A stretch of DNA of 64,000 bases. It comes from Isoetes taiwanensis. Its lineage: Eukaryota > Streptophyta > Lycopodiopsida > Isoetales > Isoetaceae. The notes below the pieces were generated by a model, which searched no databases, was not told the origin of the DNA, and saw only the letters and a list, made by a program, of their open reading frames with translations. Each line of letters starts with the position of its first letter. Within the stretch, counting starts at the first letter, position 1. This document shows, in pieces, positions 24,111-36,944 of the stretch. The DNA is taken from NCBI GenBank assembly GCA_021234155.1, contig JAJEKV010000110.1, positions 746,187 through 810,186 of the forward strand. Reading direction: 5' to 3'. The translations under genes were made by a program, and so were the position numbers.

Positions 24111-24884
24111 ACTTGGTCGTGCATCGATTTGGTAGGAATGGTGAGTTCCCCAAGCTTTTGTTGATTCCCGAAGATCTTTGTAACTCCGGCCGAAAATGTG
24201 TTTGAATTTTTGAACAAGCGTGGCGGCCTGATACGATAAGGAGCGGAAGGTTTGCGGCAATGCGGACAGGTTGATTGTTGCCAACATCCACAATCTCGAC
24301 TTCGGGAGTCTGAATATGGGGTATGACTTCAGTATCCTGGACAATGTGTGCAGGAGGTTGGAGCATAACCGGATGCGTGGCACTTTGCGTGGTGAAAAAG
24401 AGAGGTTGCTCGGGTTTCATCTAGCGGTGCTTGCTTCATGATGGCGTGTACATCAACAGGAGTTGTTGGGGGAGTGTCGACATCCGAAAAGTGATCAACG
24501 CGTTGGATTCGATTGCAAGGAGCCGGGTAGGGGTCTAGCAAGGCAGCCACAGCCCGGTCCTGATCAAGAGTCATTTCTCCCCAAGGATCAGCATATTCGG
24601 GGTAGGAGGATAGAGGCGGACGCACAGTGTGGCCCTGAACTTGATAAATATTCGAGCTTCTTCGAATCGATTATGCGAGAGAGAGGGTTCCGCATTGTCA
24701 ACGAAATGATCCCGCTCGTTTGCAAGTCCATGGTGGCATTGAGATGACCATCTGGATGACTAATCGTCCGTGGCCCGATAATGGATACTTTTGCTGGCGG
24801 AGAAAGGGTCGCCCCACCGGCATTTCATAGTCACACGGATCTTCACCAGCCTTCCAAACTCCAAATTCCATGGGAAAGCGGAGA

Positions 24885-25090
24885 TCACCAATGTTGATGT
24901 GAAGAATAGGTGTGACGCTTGAGGTCTCGTGATATGGCCATTTGCCAATTTGATGTCATATGGGGGCACCTAAAGAGTTGTGTGATGCCCATTTGTTTTG
25001 CGAGTTTATCCGTGATGAGATTGATTGCACTACCTCCATCTATTTGAACATGGTTGACTTGCTGATTTCCCACCGCTGCATGGACCGGGT
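24885..25090 (-). pseudogene. gypsy aspartic protease region
   Basis: The minus strand reads VQIDGGSAINLITDKLAKQM. DGGS replaces the usual D[ST]G[AS] catalytic box in the right setting (hydrophobic lead, then the INLI turn), a form common in plant gypsy proteases. It sits between the gag knuckle and RT as expected. Confidence 0.75.
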
Positions 25091-25562
25091 GGGTGTAGAG
25101 GTAGCCACGTACCCCAACTAAAACAGGTGGGGGAGTGGTAACCGGTCCTTCCAGGCGTGACGAGTTTTAAAATGGTTGCCAAGCTTAAAGGAATTTTTGA
25201 TCTTGGCAAGCTCCTCTTGGAGTTCGAGAGGTACATGAGAAAAGGATCCGCTGGTTCCATTGGTGCGGAGTGCGTGGCGAGGCGAAAAACTTCTTTGAGT
25301 AAGTCAACCTACCGCAATATTGGGATATGTCCGAGAGGCGTGGAGGTTGAGATGTTGAAGGGTATCATGTCTTTGTTGAGCTCTAGTGGTGGCATGAACA
25401 TTGGCCAATGTCGCGGCCTTAAGCCGGCTTGCATGAGATTCAAAATGCTTTGGCGAACTTTGGGCATGACATTTGGCATTAGCTTGTCTAAGTCAGGTGC
25501 AAAGTGAACCTTTTTCGTCCTCATGAGGAAGGGTGTCAACCGCAAAGGCGGGTTGCGTATCC

Positions 25563-27314
25563 TTACGAATAATAGTCAAAGGGACGTGATGCCTTGGTGC
25601 GTCGTGAAACTAGACCAACCCAATTTGAGCGGCTATACGGGAGGATTAAGTGCACGAAAAATTTCCTCTTGGGCTTGTTGATCCAGGTTGAGGTTGATTT
25701 GCTTTGGATTTGGTTGATAGCGTGATTGCCGAGGCTCTTGGGGCTTCTTAAGAACTGGTGCCGGGCCTTGTTTGCCATTAGCTAGCCAAAGTTGGTAAGC
25801 CGTGAGGCGGACCGATGTGGTCCCGATTGGTACCGAGGAAGCGTACACGAACCCGTGGAAGTTGAGGACACGGTGGTGGTATGACCCCATTCTTGATGGT
25901 GATAACACCGAGCTTTAGAAGGATCAAAAAGGAGGTCGTTGGTTGGATCCCCGTGGTTGGTCCTTCTGGATAGAGTTGTGGGCTGCACGAAGAGGTGGGC
26001 TGGCGATAGTGTGATTGTGGCTGAGGTGTGGTTTGCACTTGATAAACCATTTTTTTATGAACGGTGTGGGATGAGTGCGAGTGCACTCTTCCGCGGGCAT
26101 GATTGCACATGTTGCATCGCTTGCAATGAGGCGTGCCATTGGTGGAGTTGCACTCATTGGCCAAATGGCCTTGATATTTGCAAAAGATGGCACAGTTGAT
26201 TTGATCGGCTGTGGATTAGCGTGTTGAAACGAGCCGTACCGCTTGTGGAACCATGGCCGGGTGGAATGAGCGGGAGCTCTTGAAGAGCCACGCCTCGGGG
26301 AGGAAACATTGAGTGATTGACAAAGGTCGATAGCCTGCTCCAAAGTTTTTGGGACGCAGGTATTCAGTCATGAGTCGAATAGCGAGGAGGAAGTCCTTGG
26401 AGAAACCGGACCAAAATCGGCTGCGGTAGGGTACTCCTTGAGCTTACTTAGCGTAATGTGAAGTCGATCCATAAAATCGAAGGCGGACTCTCGTGGGCTC
26501 TTGTTGAAGTTCATTGAGTTGCTTGAGATGAAGTTGATCATCATCCGCGGGTCCCGTAATGAGAGAGAAAAGCGATCGCGCGCATTCCGGACCGGATCTT
26601 GTTTCCAATGGCTTTTGTTGGACATGAGCCATTGATGAGGAAAAGCCGCCTTTAGTGTGGTGGAAAAAAGATGTGGAATTTCGGTTGAGGGTTGCGGCGT
26701 GACCATTTAGGACAGCTAGAGCCTCAAATTCTTCCATGTGGGCACGAGCACTTTGGTCTAACGGTTTGTCTTTCGTGTTGCCAAAGGTGGGATAAGTCGA
26801 TTCAGAGTTTGAAAGGTAGATGTGAAAGTCTTTGGGCTGTCACGAGGGGCGGATATAGTGAGGATATGGAGGTTGAGGAGGATGGGGCATTGTGCACGGC
26901 CGGACCCGGATGAAGGGGTGACTGTGGTTGAGCCCAAAGTAGCTGGAGCATTGGTTTTGAGATCCGTAAGGTTGTAAGCGGAAGAGCGTGGGGAAGCGTA
27001 AAAAGGGAAAGGATATTCCCGGTAGGCTAAAGGAGACATGTGGATAGCCGTGCCCACCGGGGAGATGATGGTTGCGGAAGGAAGAGGCGATGGCCCGAAG
27101 AATGATGGATGTAGGCATGTTCCGGAGGTGTGAAAGTACCGGTTGAGAAGTTTGAGCGGATAAGGCCCCGATAGTGATGAGGGGACCGGAGGTTGGGAGC
27201 AATGTTTGCACGCTTGGGGCGGGAACGGGGACGAGGCCCGACACGAGGAGTGGGTGGTGCGGATCGAGCCCTAGACCGAAGATGGCCTCCCCTATGTGTC
27301 ATAAGCAGATCCAT
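25563..27314 (-). pseudogene. gypsy gag region
   Basis: Broken minus-strand frames show a proline/serine-rich N-terminal part (26,740-27,314), a gag core with MNFNKSPRESAFDFMDRLHI typical of Retrotrans_gag, and a C-terminal zinc-knuckle-like segment near 26,100-26,200 (CKYQGHLANEC spacing with nearby CKRCNMC). Frame changes occur about every 200-300 bp. Confidence 0.75.
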
Positions 27315-27452
27315 ACATGTCGCGAGCGATTTCCGACGCCGATGGCGCCAAAGCGAGATGCCAATCGAGAAAGGAGTTCTTCCGGCGTGGAAATTACGGA
27401 CGGAACATGGGCCACGAAGAAAGTAGGCAAAAATCGGACCGGCACATAAGGT

Positions 27453-28029
27453 GTTTGGGGTCCGGGTTCGGGAACTCTGGGAAGACAGACCCTGCTGGAG
27501 GACCCGTGGATCTAACAGAGAGTCCGGGGGACTATGTCACGGGATTTGCTGAAAGAGAAGAAAAGAAGAGAACGAGAACAAATGAAAGAAAGATGATAAG
27601 CTTCCTTGATATCAATGATGAAAATACATGAGCTCGCAATAGAGAGAAAACCGAAAGGAGACAAGACTCAAAACTCATCTAAAAACTTATGAGCTAACTC
27701 TACTCATATATATAGTACAATGGCCTTGGGCCCAATATAGACACTCGACGGTGATCTGGGTGCCGACTCACGGAAGGAGGCCCGATTTTGAGGTATATTG
27801 GCCGGTGCCTCTTGAAGTGCCTAGAATCACTGGACGCCGACGCGCGGTGACGGGCAAATCACTTGTCCGAGCGGCGCCTCTTGTTGATGACCAAAGGCTT
27901 TGGCTGCGTGGCCTTTGCTTAGTCTTCTGGAGGCTTGGATGTCGACCCGTGGTTGACTGAGGATCTTTGAGCTTGACCTGGTCTGACGTATGCATGAATA
28001 GTCCTGTACCAGGAGGCACAGGACTAACA
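27453..28029 (-). repeat. 5' LTR of the gypsy element
   Basis: 577 bp, TG...CA ends, followed directly by the target duplication TGGTT. Confidence 0.93.
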
Positions 28030-28034
28030 TGGTT

Positions 28035-28150
28035 CAAAATGATTTCAAGTGACATGACAGGACATGTGGCATAGCTAAAATTTCAGGAAAGTGGGCAGCT
28101 CGGGTTAGGCAACCCTGCTAACTAGCAGAACTGCAGGGTTGGGAAGAAGA
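28035..28150 (+). repeat. Dispersed repeat, copy 3 right part
   Basis: Continues the alignment cut at 16,962: ACATGTGGCATAGCT, then GTGGGCAGCTCGGGTTAGGC and AACCCTGCTAAC. A small palindrome CTGCTAACTAGCAG follows. Confidence 0.65.
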
Positions 28151-28249
28151 TTAGGTAGATGGATTTGAGTTGTAATTTTAATTGTAGTAATGGAAATTTC
28201 AATGGCATGCGAAGAGAATATGTATAAATATATGAATGTTACATTGGGC

Positions 28250-28770
28250 ATCCCGATGGACCCCTTTGTACGACAAAGTGGGGATTACCACATGTTTTGA
28301 AGGAGATACATTAGCAGCATTTTGTTCGATTGGAAGTCCGTCATCGTGATTGGTGACACGATCGACAGTTGCTTCCTGTCCTTGATTCACGACAGCATCA
28401 CGCACAAGAGACCAGGCATAAACCACGACCATGATTGAGTTGCCTTCTATTGTGGAGCTCTGGCTCTGTGCCCTGTCATGGCGTACGCCAACACGAGCAA
28501 GAATGTTCTCTTGAAGATGGTCTTCTGCCCTTGGTGCTCGTACTCGACCAGCGTTCGCTTGACGTGCATGTGGTGGAAGGAGTTGTCGATGTGAACCGTG
28601 ATGCCTTTCGCGTCGCCTGTTTGCTCGTCGGTCTCTATGTATGTGACTATTCCTGTCGTTCCGTTGACTATTTCTCCGGGTATACCCATATTGGTAAGAA
28701 TTATGACTTTGCATCCCACGGCAACGTAAGGTATCTAGTGGAATGTCGGGTCCTCGATCCAGCTGCACAA
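28250..28770 (-). pseudogene. PIF1/Helitron-type helicase C-terminal fragment
   Basis: The minus strand encodes MGCKVIILTNMGIPGEIVNG, then TTGIVTYIE, VKRTLVEYEHQGQKTIFKR and LLVLAYAMTGHRA. After one frame change comes a VMLS-IKDRKQLSIV-type end. This is the C-terminal third of the PIF1 helicase family (motifs around 'VNGTxG' and 'LAYAxTxHRAQG'), found in Helitrons and as host genes. The N-terminal helicase motifs are missing and the frame is broken. Confidence 0.75.
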
Positions 28771-30934
28771 TGAGAGAGCATCGTGCATTAGTAAAGTTGG
28801 GGAGCTGCGGCTAGCATTTTAGGTTTTGTGTTCTGTTTTTGGGGATATTTGTTTTTTTATTCATATTTGTGCTGACTACAGCAGGCCAACCTCAGTTACC
28901 CATCCATCTCCTTTTTCTATTACTGAGGATGACCCCAGTTGCTACAGAAATAGGGGTATCTCAACAAAGAAAACTCCATTCATTCTGCCTCTAGCCATTC
29001 AGGACTTATGAACAAGGGTCAATTAGTATGTTTTAATGACCATGAAACATGTGGTATTCCAATAGGAGATCATTTTGCTTCTATTGTTGGATATAATGGA
29101 AGTTTGAATGAGGCAAATGGCTTTGTCACTTCAATGTCACTTGAGCTTTGTGCAATTGTGCTAACAACATTTCTTAGCACATGTAACTCCATATAAAGTT
29201 GGATATGGCAAAGAATGCCCTAGTACGAGTCATGAGGTTGGAGGGTAGAATTACCTCAACATACATGCTGTTTTCAAATTTTTATAGTGCTACAGGCTGA
29301 GAAGATGACAACTTAGTGACCAAAGTATGAGAGATGAAATTTTCAAGAAGTTTATCTGCTACACATGCATAAATATATGCGTCTAGTGTGTTATCATCTT
29401 GGTGAGGATTCGCAGCCCTGGTTTTCAAGCTGTTGTTAGAATTTCACTTATCATGTCACACTTGCGCCATCCCAAAATAATAAAAATTGATGTTTTGGAT
29501 AGATCCTAAGAAGAAAAAATTCAAGTGTATAATTTTGCAATTAGGAAAAGAAGTTTTTCAATCCCCTTGTTGCTGCGACGGTTTTTCCCTCCTAAGGGGG
29601 GTTTTTTAATCCGGGTAGCAACGGGCTTGCTGCACCCGTGTAATTTGGGTCCCATAGGCCGATTGGCCTCTGCGGACGATAAAAGAACCTTCTTTCCTTC
29701 CTTCCTTCCTTCCCACGTACACAATTATGCATAATTTAACTATGTTACTTCGCCAAAAAAAAAAAAGGAAAAAAGAAAGGGGACTTGAGAGTCAACATCT
29801 GGCATACAAATATGAATAAATTTATTGTTGACAATTTTACCATGCACAAGCCTGCCCAGTGCAAGTGCTTTTCACACCCTATAAAGATATACAATAATAA
29901 CAAAAACGAACTTCTCGCCTACATACAAGCATTTGATAAGTAAATTCTTGTCCTTCAAGGTCTGGACATGATCAGTGTCTACCAATCTAAATGACAATCA
30001 TTGTAGACGATCCAACAATGTCGTTTACATGAATTATTTGATAGTTTTCCTTGCACCTCTTATGCTTCTATACGTTCTCACTAGTGTAGTTGCCAATAGA
30101 AATAACCAAATTAAATCCATAGGAATTGCCAAAGATGTGGACAAATGTTGCGTCCCTATGATCACTTAAGATGGTAGAAGTTTGCAGGATATGTGGATAA
30201 GTTTTGCCGCCTTGAGATCACAAAAGATGGCAAAAGTCTGCAGGATAGTTAAGACGTGACCTCATCATGCTTCATACCTTTCTCTATCATTATAACAAAA
30301 TGATGTCCATGATGCAATCACATTAGTCTAGAAAAAGACAATTTTATACATTGTCCAAGCCTCACATTATATACAACTCCACCAAAATGTTCCTCAAAAT
30401 TAGCAAATTAGAGTTCCCAACTATCTTTTAGGTCATGCAAGTTTTGAAACAAACCTACTTGCGTCACTATGCTATGCAGGTCCTCTGTGGCCCCAATTTT
30501 GTCTCTTATGTTCAATGCTTGAACCAACGGTTTTTGCTTTCTATTTTTTTTTTATTAAGTGATTAGAGTTGGATATCACATCATCAATCCTATAAATGAT
30601 AAAATTATTGCACAAAATGATATTGCTCTAAAATTACCTGGAAATGTTGGTAGTAGTTATCTTCTATCTTAATATTCTTATGCATTGTCTTCAAATGGTA
30701 AAAATTGACAATTCCTCCTCCTTTGCCTCTCGCATTCTCCCTCTCTTTCATTTCCTTTCTGTCTCCAAGCCTGCCCTATCCTTTGTCAAGGATAAGGTGG
30801 AATTGGAGAAGTTTGAAAGAAGGAAGAAATATGAGAGGGCCGGATAGATTTTGGAAAGACCATGAAATATGTAAGTTCACAAAAAAGAAAGACCATGAAA
30901 TATGTGTTCTCCTCTTCCTGTTTAGTTTGATAGC
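28771..30934. other. Intergenic; one GC-rich hairpin block inside
   Basis: No gene recognised. At about 29,570-29,665 a GC-rich block stands out from AT-rich surroundings, with CCTCCTAAGGGGGG and an imperfect hairpin CGGGTAGCAA...TTGCTGCACCCG. A TTCC microsatellite follows at about 29,693-29,712. The block resembles organellar structured DNA but could not be assigned. Confidence 0.4.
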
Positions 30935-31163
30935 ATCTTTTACGCACTAGGAAAACTCTATGGAAGGCGCTCTGATGGGCCGGTCGACGGACATGGCAGA
31001 TTTACCTTTTCTGCCATAACTTCTGCATCCGAGCTCGCTTTTTGGTGTGTCTGGGCTCGTTGGAAAGCTTGCGTCGAGGGCTTTCCATCAGTGTGTGTTG
31101 TGGTGGGTTGCTTTTTGCACAAGGCAGCCGGATCTGGTCTGATCACTTTCGGCCACCTCATCC

Positions 31164-32519
31164 TTGATGGTGACGAAAGCAGTCTCTTCTGTTTCTTCTT
31201 CTCAAGTGGCCTTCAAGCCCCCGATAGGGACGAAGTCTCATGCCGCTAAAGGGGCCGCAATGAGGAAAAGATCGATGAAAGAGAGCTTGGTTCAAGAAGG
31301 TATGGATATCTCTCATATTGATTTTCCCCAATTACCATCTCGGGGTGTTCCCCTAATGGTAATAGAGCGGATGTGCCAAGTTCGTCTTTGTCTCTGTTGG
31401 TGCTCGATATTAGAATTCAAAGTGATAGTGCTTCTATCCCCGGCTCCCCACGGTTGTGGCTTCGCCCTGCATTACCATGGAGGTGCGGAAATTCGGTGAC
31501 TAGGGTAAACGGGGAACACTTTAGTGATTGGATTAAGAAAGATTTGTCTTACGCTATTTCTTCTTCGCGTTTTGGGGAGCTATTGATTTGATGATTCATG
31601 AAAATAAAAAGAGATATTGGATCCTTATTGGGCGAGCTTCTAGCACGTGAGGCACAACTTGACTTTTCTTTACCACCAGTGGAGGTGTTCTATGAACCTG
31701 AGGTATGTAGAGACACCCTTAAAGCTTCTGGATATCATGTGGTAGAAATTGATCATGATCTTCATAAGAAGTGTATTGGTAATTTGATGTCATTTGGAGT
31801 TGTGGGCGTTATCTTGGTGTTTATTTGGATGTTAGAAAGCTTGGATCTTTGGTTAATGAGGTCATCTTCGAAGAATTGGACTTCCTGGCTATCGCACATT
31901 GAAAATGTTAGATAAAAACTTTTTCTTGATTGTTTTTGATGATGCTGATGTAGCAGATCAGTTGGTGGCACGAGGGGTTGATCCTATGTGGAGTGATTAT
32001 ATATTGTATCAGTCTTATTCTCCAGGTTTTAATCCTAACATGCTCAATGCTTTGAAAATGCCTTTTTGGCTCTCGAATCTCAATCTTCCTCGACTTCTTT
32101 GGTCCCCGAGTTCCTCGTTAACATTGCTAATGGTTTGGGCACTCATTTGGCCCATTCCATTGTTGATGGGGCAAAGATCGTGTGTCACTTCCCCTTGGTC
32201 ATGCTTTGCGAAGTCCGTTGTAATTAAAAGTGGCCCCATGTTTCTTAAGTTTGACTTGAAATTGCTTAATGGTCCTCAGCTTGCCCTCTTATTTCCTCAA
32301 CTAGCAATGTTTGCAAACTTTCGAGCTAAGAGGGATCATCCTGTTGCTCTTCCCCACATGTCCATACCCTCTACTGCCACTCTTCCTGCTTCTATCCCCA
32401 ATACTTCTACACCTTTGTGTCTCTCCCTTCTCCTTCTCATTTTGTCTTGTGCAAAATCCGGTAAATGTGGCGTAGGTGTTCCTTCCCTCTTCTTTTTGAT
32501 GATCTTTGCTACTGACTAA
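31164..32519 (+). pseudogene. LINE ORF1-like region
   Basis: Frames in this span include a Ser/Lys-rich N-terminus and a later stretch (VPEFLVNIANGLGTHLAHSI, in a shifted frame) like the DUF4283-type RNA-binding domain of plant L1 ORF1 proteins. Broken by several frame changes. Confidence 0.55.
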
Positions 32520-32922
32520 ATTGCATTCGATTCAAATAGAACAAGAACGGCAAGAAGCGAGTTCAAGCGGGATGGACAAAAGTGAGTTTGAAAAAAGCTG
32601 CAAGGAACAAATATGCTTACTTTGCCGCGCAGGTTGTCACTTCCTGAAGAGGCAAATGGGAGGGTTGAGCGGAGCGAAGGCTCTCCCTCACCACTTGAGT
32701 CTCATGGTGAAGCTGCACAAAATATGGGGAGGATAGAGCAGAGAGGAGGCTCTCCTCCGCCAAGAATTGCAGTGCACAATGGAAGGGTGGGCAGGAGAGG
32801 AGGCTCCCCTTACCACTTTCTAGGACTTGTTGGGCAGATCTCCCGGAAAGAATATCATGGGGACCGATGTGGTAGACATGCAAATAGTGAGTATGGAAGT
32901 GGAACATCCCAATTCAGTATTA

Positions 32923-33390
32923 TGAATATTGTGTCATGGAATGTTCGGGGCATTGCTTCTTCCCCCAGTAAAAGAAGCACCTTTATTTATCTAAATTTCC
33001 TATGGATTTTTGTTGCCTTCAAGAACACAAGTGTCGAAGAGGTGATGTACACAAGGTGGCTTCCATTCTAGGTCGTAGGAGTACAATGTTTTGGTGGTGG
33101 TGACTCATCTAAAATTTGGGGTTCTCTTTGCTTGGAGGTCTTCTATTGATGTGACATTTACTCGGTGATAAGTTTGGTCATTTGGATTATTGTTAAATGG
33201 CGGGATAAGGGTCGGGGAATGGGGTATTGTAAATGTTTATGCTCATAATCAACCGGGTCAAAGGGTTCTTTATGGGCTTCTTTGAGGAGTAAGGTGCTTA
33301 GACTTGGAAGTAATGTTGCTTGGTTTATGGTTGGTGACTTTAATATGGTAGAAGCAGAAGTTGATAGATGTGGTGGGGATCACAAGTAAT
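32923..33390 (+). pseudogene. LINE endonuclease region
   Basis: The start is MNIVSWNVRGIASSPSKR, the classic apurinic-type endonuclease opening (NxxSWNVRG). Then comes VNVYAHNQPGQR and WFMVGDFNMVE with the catalytic GDFN. The pieces lie in different frames. Confidence 0.85.
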
Positions 33391-33959
33391 CCAAGGATTT
33401 GAGAGGGAACGATTGGCGGCGTTTCTATTTGGAGTGTAGATGGGGAAATTGATGGGGACCGGTCATACACATGGTGTAATGGTTGGGCCGGGTTATGGTA
33501 GAGCCTATGCTCGCCATGATCGTGGCTATTATAATGTTATTGCTTCTTTGGCTTGGTACTTCCTTTTCACGGGACTAATCTATTGGATAGTTCCGTTTGA
33601 GGATCACAACCCACAATGGTTTTCTTACATACGGCAAATAATAGAAGGCCCACTAAAACATTTTTCAAGCTCAATACCGGTTACATGAAGAAGCGAAGAG
33701 TTTAAAAGCAGTGTAAAGATCGTGGTCACGAGGCATTCGCTTCATCATCGGGGGATGTCGGGGTTTGTAGCTGCCATGGCGGCGGTCAAATCCTTTGCTA
33801 AGGAATGGGGTCATCGTAAAGTGGTTGAGGCCAGAGGTCATTTGACAGCCTTATATCAGGAGTTACAAATATGCAGAGCTCACATTCCTTCTTACGGCAT
33901 TAGAGAGAAAACAGATCTTACAAGAAATTAAAGATATTGAGGCTAGGAGTTCTTTGGAG

Positions 33960-35476
33960 TTGAAGTTGAAGGCTGGTTTGCAATGGTTTAAGTCCGGTGA
34001 TAGGTGTTCTCATTTTTTTTAGGGCTGGCAAAACGGAGGAGGATGGCTACTTCTATTAACTCTCTTACTCTCCCAGATGGCTCGGAGGTTTCTGATCCGG
34101 TGCACTTAAAGCAGCACCTACATAATCATTTTGCAGTATTCTTTGCTCGACATCGCTTACCATTTCAGGAGGACATGCAATCAGCTGTGTTAACTAAAGT
34201 GCATTCTATTGTTTCAGCAGAGCAACGTTCAATTTTAGAGACAAATATCACTAGAGACGATCTAGGCGCAGCGGCTCGCCTATTGGAGAAAGGAAAATGT
34301 CCAGGTCTTGACGGTTTTCCAGTAGATTTTTTTCAAGAATATTGGGAGTGGATTGGAGATGATATATATAATGCATTTTGTGAATTTAGAAGATACAGAA
34401 GTTTGGACAAAATTCTTAACACAGGTGCTATTTCCCTCATTCCCAAGTGTAAAGAGCCCAAGACCATTTCGGATTGGCGTCCTATAACATTGCTTTCTAG
34501 AGTGTATAAGATCTTATGTAAAAGCTCTGCAAGAGAAGTTGTGTGTTGTTCTTGTTGAGTCAATTTCGGCCCACCCAAACCTGGGTTCTTACGGAAGGTG
34601 TATTCTTGATAATGTTGCAGTGGCCTATGAAGGTATGTATTGGGCAAGGCTAAAGGCCCATCGTAGATGTGTATCTCAAACTTGACTTTGCCAAGGCATA
34701 TGGCGGTGTGGATTGGGGTTTTTAGAGAAGTGTTTATTGGCTTTAGGGTTTGGTATCCCATTCACAAGAGATGTCATGAAGTTGCATACTTCAGCAAGAT
34801 CTACAATACTCTTCGGGGAGAGCCCCCTCGATGTCTTTCTGTTGGTAGAGGAGTTCGTCAAGGTTGCCCCTTGGCTCCATTGCTTTTTACAATAGTGGCG
34901 AGAGGTGCTTTCACAATTATTTTCTAGTCTTCTTTGAGGATGATGTGATCGGGGGTCTTCCTATGGAAAATGGCTCTCAAGAAATTATTAATCAAGATGC
35001 GAGATGATACCTTTCTATTTTTGAAAGCGGATCTTCGATAATCTCCAAAATGCAAAGCTTACGCTTGACACATTTTCCTTAGCCTCACGGAGTTTTGGTC
35101 GGTTGGCAAAAAGTGTTACGCTTTGTGGACTCTAGATGATGAAGTCCCACCATGTGTTCTTGCTTACCCCGGAAGGTGTTGCCTCATGGGAAGGCACCCA
35201 AGCTTCTTGGTATCCGGTGGGTATTCATGTTTCAACCGATGCTTGGGATGTTATAATCGAGGGGTTGCGGAGGCACCTTTTTGGTGGGATACGGCTAAGC
35301 TATCTATGCACGGAAGGGTAGCAGTTGCTAAGCATGTCCTAAGCAACACACATGTCTATATGGCTTACGCCCTTCTTGCTTCCCACTCAAAGTTTCAGGA
35401 GATTGTGGGTGTTGTTAGAAACTTTATCTGGGGGGTGGAAATGAAGGCGAGGCGTGGTGAAGGTTCCATGGTCTAA
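33960..35476 (+). pseudogene. LINE reverse transcriptase region
   Basis: One frame (34,004-34,558) gives the RT start: GKCPGLDGFPVDFFQEYW, ISLIPKCKEPKTISDWRPIT. Downstream, in shifted frames, are motif A (LDFAKAYGGVDWGFL), motif B (GVRQGCPLAPLLF) and a degenerate motif C (FFEDDVIGG in place of YADD). Then the thumb-like HVLSNTHVYMAYALLASHSK. Confidence 0.88.
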
Positions 35477-35952
35477 GTGTATAAAACCTAAGTCTGCTGG
35501 AGGTTTGGGCATGATGATTTCCATTTGCAAGAGTAAGGTTATGATCTCAAAATTCATTTGGCGGCTTCTCGAGGTAAGGATGATTCTCTGGGTTACGGCT
35601 TATTGCACAGGAGCTCTTACCCTCTTGTATCCCTTTTGGTAAAGTCACACTCAAACCTGTTCTTCCATGGAGTTTATTTTATGAGTTGCGGCCTTATCAT
35701 AATGCTTCTCCATTCTTAAAGGGATTGTTAGATTCCTGGCACACAGTCAAAACTTTATTTCACATCAGTCCAACTGCTTGTGTACAGTTGACTGCACCTT
35801 GTTGGTGGATCCCTCTGGTAGACAATCAACCTCTTTGCTTTACAGTGCACCCATTGACTCAAAGACGTTGGAAAAGTGTTGGAATCTTAACTATTGCAGC
35901 ATGGTATGACTCAGGCCAGTTGCTGACATGGGAGGCGTTTCAGTTAAAGTTT

Positions 35953-36944
35953 TTTTTTTTTTTTTTTTTTTTGAAGGTAAGATAAATTTATATTCAGATA
36001 GGAAGAATTACATCAGAAAGATCCTGCAAGGATCAAATAACCTTGAAGTACAAAAGATCCCATGTGGATCAAATATAATATTTGAAGCTTGGTACTTATA
36101 CTTTTCCTCAAACCTCTTCTTCCAGCTAACTAGTACTACAGGATCAAATCAACATCTTCCCAGCTAGAGGAATACTACAGGAGACAAAAATAAATTTTCC
36201 ACAAGCTACAAATATACCTTGAGTGCTCTATGAACCACCTCTTGCGAGAGAAGAGACTAACCGAGAAAGGCATGAAGAAAACATGAGCAATCTCCCCAAG
36301 ATTGCTCAAGGAAGCTAACTCAGCTCCAACTAACCTATTCTCGCAAATTTATCAATCTTGATTGTACCGGGAATATATGCAAATGGCCTAGAATGAACCA
36401 TCTGGAAATCTTTGCATTGTGGGATATGAAGCAATCAGCTTTGTGCTAGACCCCAAAGCCCAGCCTACGGACTCCTCCCTAAAGTCCGGCTCAAGATATA
36501 TAGGCTTCCTCCCTGCTCAATAAAATTCCCTAGTTTCGGCATCTCAAAGCAGTCCAATAAAATCATCCCGCATTGAAGATCCCAGCCCGATCTCATCAAA
36601 AATCGAAGACAAAGCTAATCTATTCTCCTTCTTTTTCTTCAAGAAACAACTCTAAACCTTTCCGCTAGTAGGAAAGAGCAAGAGGAAGGGAAAAGCTTCT
36701 GGCATTACAGACCTGAGGAAAGAATACAGCTGCCAATTATCTAGAAATTTGAAGCATCTTCTCTCATAGCCCTGCATCTTAATTGCTCAACCTTATAGGC
36801 AATCTGAGCCATTTCGGTGTGCATCCACAAAGGAAAGAAAGGCCAGCCCAGCCCAAAAAAATTGCTGTCTCTGCTGCATCACTTGGAATTATGCCCCTTT
36901 CTTCTTGAGAGAATCGAACAGCTATGGAGATAAGGAAGGGATAG
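35953..36944 (-). mobile_element. Minus-strand retroposon nested in the LINE
   Basis: Direct repeats AGTTAAAGTTT flank the insert (35,942-35,952 and 36,945-36,955). A run of T directly follows the left one, so the insert carries a poly-A tail on the minus strand. Removing it rejoins the LINE reading frame (FQLKF to ...KFLLGRWDRV). The 1-kb body has no frame I recognise; it could be a 5'-truncated LINE or a SINE-like element. Confidence 0.8.

Larger units (their letters stand above)
16963..28029 (-). mobile_element. Full-length Ty3/gypsy LTR retrotransposon
   Basis: Two direct LTRs (16,963-17,540 and 27,453-28,029) both begin TGTTTGGGGTCC and end GACTAACA. They are flanked by the 5-bp target duplication TGGTT (16,958-16,962 and 28,030-28,034). 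Between them on the minus strand the order is gag, protease, reverse transcriptase, RNase H, integrase, which is Ty3/gypsy order, then an extra 3-4 kb region with another ORF before the polypurine tract. Gag-pol is interrupted by many frameshifts. The left LTR is the 3' LTR. Total length is 11,067 bp, and the flanks rejoin to restore a copy of the dispersed repeat. Confidence 0.93.
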
